Of a stretch of 64,000 nucleotides of DNA, positions 20,006-27,717 are shown piece after piece; within the stretch, counting starts at the first letter, position 1; each line of letters begins with the position of its first letter. Source of the stretch: Rhodothermales bacterium (GTDB taxonomy: Bacteria > Bacteroidota > Rhodothermia > Rhodothermales > Bin80); contig OX638318.1 of NCBI GenBank assembly GCA_951812585.1, positions 524,819 through 588,818 on the forward strand. The letters are read 5' to 3'. A program made the translations under genes and the position numbers. The notes under the pieces are model-generated. The model had not been told where the DNA came from and made no database searches. It saw only the letters and a program-made list of their open reading frames with translations.

Positions 20006-21289
20006 ATGCGCATCGCAGAGCACATCCGAAGTTCCAACCGCTCGTTGGCGTCGGCACATGCCGCAGATCTGGATCACCTGGCCCTGCAGTTGCGCCGGGA
20101 CGAGATTGACATCCACGCGGTGCTCGATGAATTGGCTGCCTTTGATGTGGCGATCCCCTCTTGGGCTTTGGGCACGGGCGGCACGCGCTTTGGGCGGTTT
20201 CCGGGCCGAGGTGAGCCGCAGAACGTTTTTCAGAAGGTGGATGACATCGCGCTCATCCACCAGCTGACTGGTGCTTCTTCGCGGGTCTCGTTGCACATAC
20301 CGTGGGACGAGCCCGACGATGCGGTAGCACTCCGTGAACATGCGGCAGCGGCAGGCATTGGCTTCGATGCCGTCAACTCCAACACGTTCCAGGATCAGCG
20401 CGGCCAGGCGCTTAGCTACAAGTTCGGATCGCTTTCCCATACGGATGCTGCCATCCGTGCTCAAGCTATTGCACATCATCTGCATGTGATTGCACTGGGA
20501 GATGGTCTGGGATCCAAGGCCCTTACCGTATGGCTGGCCGATGGCAGCAACTACCCCGGCCAGATACACCTCCGAAAGAGCTTTGACCGACTGCTTGAGA
20601 GCCTGCACACAGTCTACGCACACTTGCCGCACGACTGGGGTCTCTTCACCGAGCACAAACCCTTTGAACCGGCCTTCTATGCTACGGTGGTGCAAGATTG
20701 GGGCTCGTCGCTACTGCTGGCTCAAGCGCTGGGCCCGCGTGCATCGTGCCTGGTAGACCTCGGTCATCACTTGCCCGGCACCAATGTAGAGCAGGTGGTG
20801 GCGCGACTGATCACCGCCGGCAAGCTTGGCGGCTTTCATTTCAATGACTCCAAGTATGGCGATGACGATCTGACGTCCGGTTCCATACACCCGTATCAGC
20901 TATTCCTTGTGTTCAACGAACTGGTGGATGCATCTCGCGAGTTGGGTACCGACTTTCGCCCAGCGTACATGATTGATCAGAGCCATAACGTGAAGGATCC
21001 CATTGAAGCGCTATTGTCCACGGTGGACTGCCTACAGCAGGCCTGTGCAAAGGCGCTGTTGGTGCGCCGGGATGCGCTGCATCACTATCAGGTTACCAGT
21101 GACGCGCTGATGGCAGAGCGAACACTGAAGTCGGCGTATGACACGGACGTGCGCCCGCTGGTAAGAGAAGTGCGACGTCGCAAGGGTGCAGCACTCGATC
21201 CTGTCGTGGCATTCAGGCACTGCGGTTATCGCACCCTTGTGGCCAAAAGTCGCAGCTGCGCCGACTACGCCCCACCACAAAGCCTGTAG
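20006..21289 (+). CDS. rhaI: L-rhamnose isomerase (RhaI type)
   Basis: A 427-residue TIM-barrel sugar isomerase of the Pseudomonas stutzeri-type L-rhamnose isomerase group, which converts L-rhamnose to L-rhamnulose with bound divalent metal. Supporting motifs are PSWALGTGGTRFGRFPG, SLHIPWD, FTEHKPFEPAFY, LVDLGHHLPGTN, GGFHFNDSKYGDDDLT and IDQSHNVKDP, which contain the expected Glu, Asp and His metal ligands. The start was placed at ATG 20006; a GTG at 19988 is less likely. No rhamnulokinase, aldolase or dehydrogenase is in the window, so the rest of the pathway is elsewhere. The upstream transporter and the nearby sulfatase suggest rhamnose-rich sulfated polysaccharide as the source, which is inference. 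Confidence 0.9.
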   Translation: MRIAEHIRSSNRSLASAHAADLDHLALQLRRDEIDIHAVLDELAAFDVAIPSWALGTGGTRFGRFPGRGEPQNVFQKVDDIALIHQLTGASSRVSLHIPWDEPDDAVALREHAAAAGIGFDAVNSNTFQDQRGQALSYKFGSLSHTDAAIRAQAIAHHLHVIALGDGLGSKALTVWLADGSNYPGQIHLRKSFDRLLESLHTVYAHLPHDWGLFTEHKPFEPAFYATVVQDWGSSLLLAQALGPRASCLVDLGHHLPGTNVEQVVARLITAGKLGGFHFNDSKYGDDDLTSGSIHPYQLFLVFNELVDASRELGTDFRPAYMIDQSHNVKDPIEALLSTVDCLQQACAKALLVRRDALHHYQVTSDALMAERTLKSAYDTDVRPLVREVRRRKGAALDPVVAFRHCGYRTLVAKSRSCADYAPPQSL

Positions 21290-21351
21290 TGCGCTGGAGA
21301 ACAACCTGCCTGTTAAGCCAACCTTCGTCATCCTGACTTCTGCGGTTTAAG

Positions 21352-21390
21352 TAGTGCTTGCCCGAAAAAGGGGTTTTCAGGCAAGCACTA
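21352..21390 (+). terminator. strong hairpin after rhaI, likely terminator
   Basis: The arms TAGTGCTTGCC (21352-21362) and GGCAAGCACTA (21380-21390) pair perfectly over 11 bp. After one mismatch, five more pairs (GAAAA with TTTTC) close on the loop AGGGG. No long T-run follows on either strand, so classical intrinsic termination is not certain, but the position 62 bases after the rhaI stop fits a transcript end. Confidence 0.55.
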
Positions 21391-21402
21391 ACTGGAAACA
21401 CA

Positions 21403-21433
21403 CCGAGTCCCACGGGATCTCCGCGGGGCTCGG
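21403..21433 (+). terminator. second hairpin downstream of rhaI
   Basis: The arms CCGAGTCCC (21403-21411) and GGGGCTCGG (21425-21433) form a 9-bp stem with one G-U pair; CGG and CCG inside the loop can add three pairs. It lies 12 bases after the first hairpin. It could reinforce termination, or form part of a structured 5' leader for the LRR gene. Confidence 0.35.
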
Positions 21434-21604
21434 TAGAAACGTTCTGCTAACAACCGCGGCCGTACATGCGAAATTGATCCAGTGCGACCCGACTCGCGCA
21501 CAACCGTAGCGTCGAATGTACGCACTTGCCCATGCGGGCGCAGTACGCTGCCTGGATGTGGTACGGCAAACGTCGCCAGTACTTCGTACCATAGAAGAGC
21601 TCTG

Positions 21605-23629
21605 ATGCAACATTTGCTAACTGTCGTGACCCATGGCCGTATCCTGCAATCCGCACGGCGCCTCGCCCTAGTGGGCCTGGTGCTTTTCGGCTTCGAAGCG
21701 CAACGTGCGGCAGCGCAATACCAAGGGTGCATGTACATCCAGCAGATAACGCTGGAAGCATGCAAAACCCTGGAAACGTTTTTTACCGAAACGGACGGTC
21801 CGGGGTGGTTTGATGCCCGAGGATGGCTCCGATCAAATCAGCCCTGTGACTGGTTTGGCATCACCTGTGCCTCGGGAGCCTGGCCGCGGAGCATCACACG
21901 GATCGAATTGTCCGGCAACAACCTGTCTGGATCGCTCCCCGGCGAGCTGTCCCGACTAAGCAAGCTTCGTGTGCTGTCCATAGATAACCGGGGCGCAGGA
22001 ATCCGCTACAGGAAGCTCAGCGGCAATATTCCGGCTGTGCTCGGTCAGCTGCTTAATCTTGAAGTGTTGCGCCTGGATGACAACGAATTCACGGGCACCA
22101 TTCCACCGGAATTGGGGAAACTCTCAAGCCTTCGCACGCTCGGCCTTAGCCACAACCGACTTTCCGGCACGGTGCCGAACACCCTCGGCAATCTAGGGGC
22201 GCTCACTACGCTGGACCTCAGCGACAATCAGCTGGAGGGCACCATCCCTGACGCTGTCGGCAATCTGCATGCACTGGAGTACCTAAGCCTTGCCGGTAAC
22301 CTGCTGCAAGGTGAGCTGCCGAATACCCTTGGGTCGCTGTCCAGTATTATGGCCTTGGACCTTAGCCGCAACAACTTGGAAGGACAACTGCCAAATGCGT
22401 TAACCAACCTGCAGCAGCTCATCTGGCTATCGGTTGTCGATACCGATTTGGAAGGCCCCTTGCCCCTTGCAATGGCTGCATTCGGGGCCAGTGTCAACAC
22501 ATGCCAGATGGAACGCACACAGCTATGCCTGCCCTCCGATGCCCCCTACACAGCCCTGGGGGCCGGCGCCATCTGCGGGCTGCACCCTGCCGCTTCCTGC
22601 CAGGTGTGTGAGGGTGCTGCATGCGCCGCGCTCGAGGCACTGTACTATGCCACAGATGGGCCGGAGTGGATACAATCCGACGGTTGGCTGGCCACACGCT
22701 CTGCCTGCGACTGGGTTGGTACACAATGCGACGGAGACACGCTTACGCATCTTGCGCTCAATGCCAACGATTTGCAGGGCGCGCTGCCGATAGAGCTCGG
22801 GACGCTTTCAACCTTGCAGTCGCTAAGCCTGGCAGGAAACGCCTTGCACGGAGAGATCCCCACCGAACTTGGAAGCCTGTCGAACCTGGCTTTGCTTGAC
22901 CTGAGCAGGAACATGTTGTCTGGCCAATTACCGCTGAGCGTCGCAACGCTCGGTGCCGGCTTGCCATCTTGCGATCTCAGCGGCAACGCAGGCCTGTGCA
23001 TCCCGGATGAAGCGGAATATCGCGCCTTGGATGCCAGCCCGATCTGTGCGCTGCCGCTTGTTTCCCCGTGCACCCCGGACAGGTTAGTCGCGATAGAACA
23101 CTTTGCTGCAGAGGTCACCTACGACTTCGTAGTGCTTCGTTGGCAGACAGACGAAGTCCCCCCCGAAGCCATGTTTGAGGTGCAGCAGCGGCAATCAGAT
23201 GGCGCATTCGTATCGATTGCTGAGGTTGAAGCCGATGGCACGGCGTATGCCTATACACTTCGGGATCTTCCTGCCGGCACCTTCACATTCAGGATAAAGC
23301 AGCGCACGAAACGGGGCTCAGTAGCGTACACCGAAGCGGTGTCCGTTACGCTGGTGCCGAGCGGCCTTACCGTCGGGGATACCTACCCAATGCCGTTTAC
23401 AACGCGCACCACCACTTCGTTTGCTTCCGGGACGCAGCAAGTGGTCCGCGTTGATCTCTTCGACGCCAGCGGCCGCCTGGTGCGGGTTCTCTATGAAGGC
23501 ACGCCCCAAGCGCACCAGATGGTCTCGCTCAACATTGATGGCAGCAGCTTGGGTAGCGGACTGTACGTTCTGCGCTTTTTGGCAGGCGGCCGCGTGCAAG
23601 CAACACGCACGCTGATCCGCGTCCGATAA
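21605..23629 (+). CDS. secreted leucine-rich repeat protein with T9SS sorting domain
   Basis: A 674-residue protein. The signal peptide runs to about residue 38 (VGLVLFGFEAQRAAAQ). Two LRR modules follow, each opened by a plant LRRNT-like cap: TDGPGWFDARGW with CDWFGITC, and TDGPEWIQSDGW with CDWVGTQC. Each cap leads into plant-type repeats (LSGNNLSGSLPGEL, LDDNEFTGTIPPELG, LSLAGNALHGEIPTELG). A fibronectin-like segment (about 500-585) and a type IX secretion C-terminal domain complete it (VRVDLFDASGRLVRVLYEG, then SGLYVLRFLAGG). The start at ATG 21605 is chosen because it directly precedes the signal peptide. It is probably exported through the outer membrane and attached to the surface; a role in binding is likely but the ligand is unknown. 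Confidence 0.9.
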   Translation: MQHLLTVVTHGRILQSARRLALVGLVLFGFEAQRAAAQYQGCMYIQQITLEACKTLETFFTETDGPGWFDARGWLRSNQPCDWFGITCASGAWPRSITRIELSGNNLSGSLPGELSRLSKLRVLSIDNRGAGIRYRKLSGNIPAVLGQLLNLEVLRLDDNEFTGTIPPELGKLSSLRTLGLSHNRLSGTVPNTLGNLGALTTLDLSDNQLEGTIPDAVGNLHALEYLSLAGNLLQGELPNTLGSLSSIMALDLSRNNLEGQLPNALTNLQQLIWLSVVDTDLEGPLPLAMAAFGASVNTCQMERTQLCLPSDAPYTALGAGAICGLHPAASCQVCEGAACAALEALYYATDGPEWIQSDGWLATRSACDWVGTQCDGDTLTHLALNANDLQGALPIELGTLSTLQSLSLAGNALHGEIPTELGSLSNLALLDLSRNMLSGQLPLSVATLGAGLPSCDLSGNAGLCIPDEAEYRALDASPICALPLVSPCTPDRLVAIEHFAAEVTYDFVVLRWQTDEVPPEAMFEVQQRQSDGAFVSIAEVEADGTAYAYTLRDLPAGTFTFRIKQRTKRGSVAYTEAVSVTLVPSGLTVGDTYPMPFTTRTTTSFASGTQQVVRVDLFDASGRLVRVLYEGTPQAHQMVSLNIDGSSLGSGLYVLRFLAGGRVQATRTLIRVR

Positions 23630-24036
23630 GCTGTGGTGCAATGGTCATCTGTCAGTGGAGGCGCACCGTACGTACGCATGCCATCGCGCTAGAACGCCCC
23701 CATGTGCGGGTGACAGAGCAGTAGTGCCGGAATCCGTTGGCTTGTCGGGGACGCAATCCGCTGGTGATGGCGCCATACCTGAGGAGCACTGTTTGTCTCC
23801 TTGTGGCTGCAACTCCGCTGAGCCGGCACGTCCATTGAGGCGAAGGACATGCCGATGGTCGCACCTACAGAGTTCCTGGTAAAAACCGATGGGCCGCGTC
23901 CAATGGTACGGCCGATGGGCCACATCCACCGTGGCGTACGGCCTGGAAGGCTGGAGAGAATCGCACGCAAGGCGGACAACACGGGTCGTGCCCATGGCCA
24001 ACGGCGCGACCCGGTGGCTATCGCCACGCAATGGTG
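23630..24036. other. convergent intergenic region
   Basis: These 407 bases lie between the convergent LRR gene (+) and the hydrolase-like gene (-). No frame has protein-like character that I trust. An imperfect direct repeat is visible: CCGATGGGCC starts at 23886 and again at 23912, with partly matching flanks. A weak GGTGC/GCACC pairing follows the LRR stop. Two transcripts must end here, but I saw no strong terminator. Confidence 0.4.
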
Positions 24037-25317
24037 CTATCGGAGCAGAGCCAGAATCACCTGCAGCACACGGACAGCCTGCTCCTGGTGTATGTATGCG
24101 CCGCTTTCGTGCACCACGATGTGCGTACCGCTCCTCTCCGCTGTCCACTTCCGGTGCAGACCAATCCACGCCGCTCGTCCCGCATCGCCCTCGCCCACCC
24201 AGCGGGGCGCTTCGGAAGCACGGGCCGACGTCAGCACAGTCACAGGGATGTCGCCAGACCCATCCATGCCCGGCATGGATCCTGATTCCAGAATTGCTGC
24301 ATACGCGCTGAATTCTGCCTGCAGCACCGCGGGAAGATTCTGCTGCATAGCCTTGCGCCGCTCCCAGTAAGCAAGCCACGCAGACCTGTCCCACTCCTGC
24401 CACATCGCATGCTGCGATTCAAGGTGCGGGTCAACCAGCACCAGCGCCTTGACCGACGCCCCGTATAGCGCGGCAAAACGCCGCACATACAAGGCCCCTT
24501 CTGCATGCCCTACCAACACGTACGGAGGCGCGATACCAGCTTCACGCAGCAAGCCGCGCAGCTCAACGGCAATCTGCTCGGGAGAACGCGGCGCATCGGT
24601 CGGCTCAGAGTACCCCAACCCTGCACGGTCGTACGATACCACACGCACATGCTGTGCCAGAAGCTTCTGCAACTGTTCCCAGGAGGTCAGATTGTCGCCC
24701 AGCCCGGCTTCCAAAACCACCGTCACGGGACCTTCACCTGCGACCACCAAGTTGGCCCTGCGCCCATGCACGACCACATTCTGTCCGAGCGGATACGTGT
24801 CTGAAAGGCTGGGCAATGCGTCCGAAGGCACAGCCTCAGTCCACCCGGCGATGCTTTCGATCGTCTCAGCATGGAGTGGTATCGCATCAACATCGGAGCC
24901 CGGAGGCGCCATCACGATACCGCCAAATCCGCCCCATGGATCCATGCAGGCACCCTGGAACACCCCGTCATCCAAGCGAGCCAATGAGCACGCAAGTTCA
25001 AACGACGGCTCCCACGTAAAGTGCAGACTGTCGCGCGTGGCCCGTATATGATCAAACGCAAACGGGCCGTACCCCTCCACGACCATGGAAATCTCCACTC
25101 CATTGGCCTGATTGCGCACCTCGTAAACTACCTCCATGCTTCTGCCCGTCAGATGAATGATCCGACCCACCCAATCGCCATCCGCGATTGGCTGGGCTGC
25201 TGCAGGCAAAACACACGCAGCCAGAATTACCACAACAGTTGCGCCGACCTTCCTTATGCTACACACGCCTTCTACGCATGCCCTTAGGCATCCACTCATC
25301 AAAGACAGTTGGGGCAT
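24037..25317 (-). CDS. alpha/beta-hydrolase-fold protein lacking catalytic Ser and His (probable pseudoenzyme)
   Basis: A 426-residue exported protein. After a signal peptide (GATVVVILAACVLPAAAQ) comes a beta-rich N-terminal domain of about 150 residues, then an alpha/beta-hydrolase domain with the clear family pattern VVLEAGLGDN, VVSYDRAGLGYS and VLVGHAEGALYVRRFA. The nucleophile position in GxSxG is Ala272 (codon at 24502-24504), and the C-terminal position where such enzymes have Gly-His is Ala407 (codon at 24097-24099, context ESGAYIHQEQ). Both catalytic residues are therefore missing while the fold is intact. The start ATG at 25317 lies one base after the TPR gene stop; an ATG at 25299 is an alternative. 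It ends the CRTAC1-TPR chain. A binding or regulatory role is more likely than hydrolysis. Confidence 0.8.
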   Translation of the reverse strand: MPQLSLMSGCLRACVEGVCSIRKVGATVVVILAACVLPAAAQPIADGDWVGRIIHLTGRSMEVVYEVRNQANGVEISMVVEGYGPFAFDHIRATRDSLHFTWEPSFELACSLARLDDGVFQGACMDPWGGFGGIVMAPPGSDVDAIPLHAETIESIAGWTEAVPSDALPSLSDTYPLGQNVVVHGRRANLVVAGEGPVTVVLEAGLGDNLTSWEQLQKLLAQHVRVVSYDRAGLGYSEPTDAPRSPEQIAVELRGLLREAGIAPPYVLVGHAEGALYVRRFAALYGASVKALVLVDPHLESQHAMWQEWDRSAWLAYWERRKAMQQNLPAVLQAEFSAYAAILESGSMPGMDGSGDIPVTVLTSARASEAPRWVGEGDAGRAAWIGLHRKWTAERSGTHIVVHESGAYIHQEQAVRVLQVILALLR

Positions 25318-25318
25318 T

Positions 25319-26575
25319 TTACTCGGCAGGCATGGCATCCAGCTGTGCAAGATTGCGGCGCGCTGTGGCGTTGCCTGGATCCAAAGCCAAGGCCTTCTCC
25401 CATACTTGGCGCGCCTCCTGCGTGCGGTCCTGATTCGCATACGCAACCCCCAGTCCAACCCAGGCCGCCACCATGGTGGAATCGTTTAGCAGAATCATCT
25501 CAAACAGGCTCGCCGCTTCCTGTGCATCCCCATTCTGAAGTTGCAGAAACGCCAGGTTGTTCTGAATGCTCAGCCATATCCCCAGCGGCATATCCCGGGC
25601 CGCAGCGTTCTTGAACGCTTCAATAGCACGCCCATATTGCCCACTCTGACGCAGCAAGTCCCCCAGCCTGATCCAGTTGTCCAGCATGTCGGGATCTTGA
25701 TTGATCGCGTCCTCTGCCTCGGAGATGGCTTGCGCCTGCTGCTGCGCGACATCCGCACGTTCAAAGAACTCCCGCGCATCCTCCTCTCGCCCAAGCCGCA
25801 TGTATACCTGTCCGAGGTTGGTTTGTGCACCCTGATGCCACCGCCAGGCCGCTGCCACAGGCTCCAGATAGGGCAACGCCTTCTCTGGCTGCTCCAAACG
25901 GTGGTATTGGCTGCCCACGATATACTGATAGTCCAGGTCGTGGGGCCGTAGCGCCAGACCCTGCAATGACAGCGCAAGCGCCGCTTCCAGGTCTCCCGCC
26001 TCCTCCTCCAGCTGTCCGAGCCACATATACGTAGTCGCGTGCGTGCTATCCATCGCGAGCGCCATAAAATATGCCGTACGCGCACTGTCCGGCTCGCCCA
26101 ACTTGGCATACGCGCGGCCAAGCTCGTGATACAATGTGGCCGTGCCGCCGACCTCTTTCTCCTCCTCGCGGTACAAATCGATAGCACTGCGAAGCCGGCC
26201 GCGCCGATAAGCATTCAGGCCCATGTTGTGGCGCGCACCCGGGTACCATGGATCAAGTTCCAGCACGGTTTCATAGGCCGCCTGCGCCACATCAGGCCGG
26301 TTCAGCCGCGTATAGATGGCACCCCGCAGAAAATGCAGGTCTGCCAGATCGGGAGCCCGTGCCTCCACGCTGTCGGAATAAGCCAGCGCCAAGTCATAGA
26401 GTCCATTTTCGTGGGCGCGCTGCCCCTCGATGAGTAGCTGTGCAACGTCCGCTGGCAGCATGGCGCGCTGCGCTTCGGTGACGGAGCGTTGCTCACCCTG
26501 GCACCCGAAGAGCAGCGTTGCAATAGCCATTGCCGCAGCGAATCCTGCATGGCGCAAACCCGACCGGTATGACAT
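25319..26575 (-). CDS. TPR-repeat lipoprotein
   Basis: A 418-residue protein with a signal peptide and lipobox LLFGC (C25), followed by tandem tetratricopeptide repeats across nearly the whole length, for example LHFLRGAIYTRLNRPDVAQA, ELGRAYAKLGEPDSARTAYF and WLGQLEEEAGDLEAALALS. The start at ATG 26575 is chosen for the lipobox; in-frame ATGs at 26629, 26665 and 26737 would add an unlikely N-terminal extension. It resembles the neighbouring TPR protein at 26743, sharing the order of the LHFLRG, ELG/QIGRVYARLG and LDYQY/DYQYR segments, so the two are probably paralogues. It should face the periplasm or outer surface as a scaffold for protein contacts. Its stop nearly touches the hydrolase-like gene. 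Confidence 0.87.
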   Translation of the reverse strand: MSYRSGLRHAGFAAAMAIATLLFGCQGEQRSVTEAQRAMLPADVAQLLIEGQRAHENGLYDLALAYSDSVEARAPDLADLHFLRGAIYTRLNRPDVAQAAYETVLELDPWYPGARHNMGLNAYRRGRLRSAIDLYREEEKEVGGTATLYHELGRAYAKLGEPDSARTAYFMALAMDSTHATTYMWLGQLEEEAGDLEAALALSLQGLALRPHDLDYQYIVGSQYHRLEQPEKALPYLEPVAAAWRWHQGAQTNLGQVYMRLGREEDAREFFERADVAQQQAQAISEAEDAINQDPDMLDNWIRLGDLLRQSGQYGRAIEAFKNAAARDMPLGIWLSIQNNLAFLQLQNGDAQEAASLFEMILLNDSTMVAAWVGLGVAYANQDRTQEARQVWEKALALDPGNATARRNLAQLDAMPAE

Positions 26576-26742
26576 TACAGGCGCTGAAAACGCGGCACGG
26601 GGCACTTCACAACGTTGCGACCGCTCCATAGAATAGCGACCCTTCGGCCTGACTAGACGGGACATGACAAGTGTCGGCAAGGACCCTTTCGCAGCCAAAA
26701 CTTCAGCGCTAAAGATATTCAATACGGGCTTATGCATCGATG

Positions 26743-27717
26743 CTATTGACTGGTCGACATCAGCTGACGGGCAATCCGAAACGCTTGACGGGCCTCGTCA
26801 AGCTGGCCCGCCTGCTCGTACAGCAAGGCTAGCACGATCCACTCATCCTGCCCCTCCGGCGTGTGCTGCGCAGCATACCTGGCCAGCACGATGTCCGAAG
26901 CTAGCGCTTGCAGGCTGTCGGTAGCATCCAGCAGCGGAGCGCCCTCAGCGGTACGCCCTAGTGCGATCAGCGTCCTCCCCAGGTTGTAGTGCGCGCCGGT
27001 GTGCCATGGCTGCGCTGCAATGGCCGCGCGCAGAGGCGCTACAGCCGCCTCCAAGTTGCCCATGCGATAGTGCAGCGCGCCCATGCGATACTGATAGTCC
27101 GGGTGGTCAGGATCGAGTGCGCTGGCACGCTCGGCCGCTGCCAAGGCTTCCTCGAATCGACCTTCCTCCTCCGCAAGCTCCGACATCCACCCCCAGGCCT
27201 GATCATTTGCTGAATCGTTGCCAATAGCACGCTCATACGCAATACGCGCACTGTCCGACACGCCCAGGCGCGCATATACCCGGCCAATCTGCGCCCATAC
27301 CGCACTGCTGCTGACAGAATCTGCATGCGCACCGAGCGCCTTTTGCTCTTGGAAGTAGTACGAAAGCGCGGCGCGGTTTTGGCCCAGGAAGAATGCGTTG
27401 TTGCCCAATCGATACGCGGCGGTCGGGTAACGCGGATCGAGTGCCAAGGCGCGGGTGAAGGCCGCCTCCGCCTCCTTGAATCGATACAGCGTGGAGAGCA
27501 TATCGCCGCGCAGAAAATGCAAGCGTGGATTGGCGGGCGCGAGCACGATGGTACTATCCAAGAGGGCTAGCGCACGTACAAACTGTTCATGCTCGGACGC
27601 TTCCTGAAAGGCCCAAAGCAATTCTCGTGCTTCCGGGCTTAGCATTGCCGGCGCTTCGGCCTGACGGCACGCACCCAGCAGTACCAGTGCCAAACAGGCC
27701 TGTAACGCAATGTGCAT
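26743..27717 (-). CDS. TPR-repeat lipoprotein
   Basis: A 324-residue lipoprotein (lipobox LLGAC, C17) made of tetratricopeptide repeats, including LHFLRGDMLSTLYRFKEAEA, QIGRVYARLGVSDSARIAYE, WGWMSELAEEEGRFEEALAA and YQYRMGALHYRMGNLEAAV. The start ATG at 27717 overlaps the upstream CRTAC1 stop as TAATG, a strong sign of translational coupling. The next gene downstream begins after 168 bases. The coupling of TPR lipoproteins with CRTAC1 proteins suggests that they form a surface or periplasmic assembly; the function is unknown. Confidence 0.88.
   Translation of the reverse strand: MHIALQACLALVLLGACRQAEAPAMLSPEARELLWAFQEASEHEQFVRALALLDSTIVLAPANPRLHFLRGDMLSTLYRFKEAEAAFTRALALDPRYPTAAYRLGNNAFFLGQNRAALSYYFQEQKALGAHADSVSSSAVWAQIGRVYARLGVSDSARIAYERAIGNDSANDQAWGWMSELAEEEGRFEEALAAAERASALDPDHPDYQYRMGALHYRMGNLEAAVAPLRAAIAAQPWHTGAHYNLGRTLIALGRTAEGAPLLDATDSLQALASDIVLARYAAQHTPEGQDEWIVLALLYEQAGQLDEARQAFRIARQLMSTSQ

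Larger units (their letters stand above)
21290..21604 (+). other. intergenic region with two strong hairpins
   Basis: This 315-base region has no supported gene. It contains two consecutive hairpin-forming sequences (21352-21390 and 21403-21433, listed separately), followed by about 170 bases before the LRR gene start. I found no clear TAnnTTTG promoter box in that stretch, although a promoter for the LRR gene is expected there. Confidence 0.5.
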
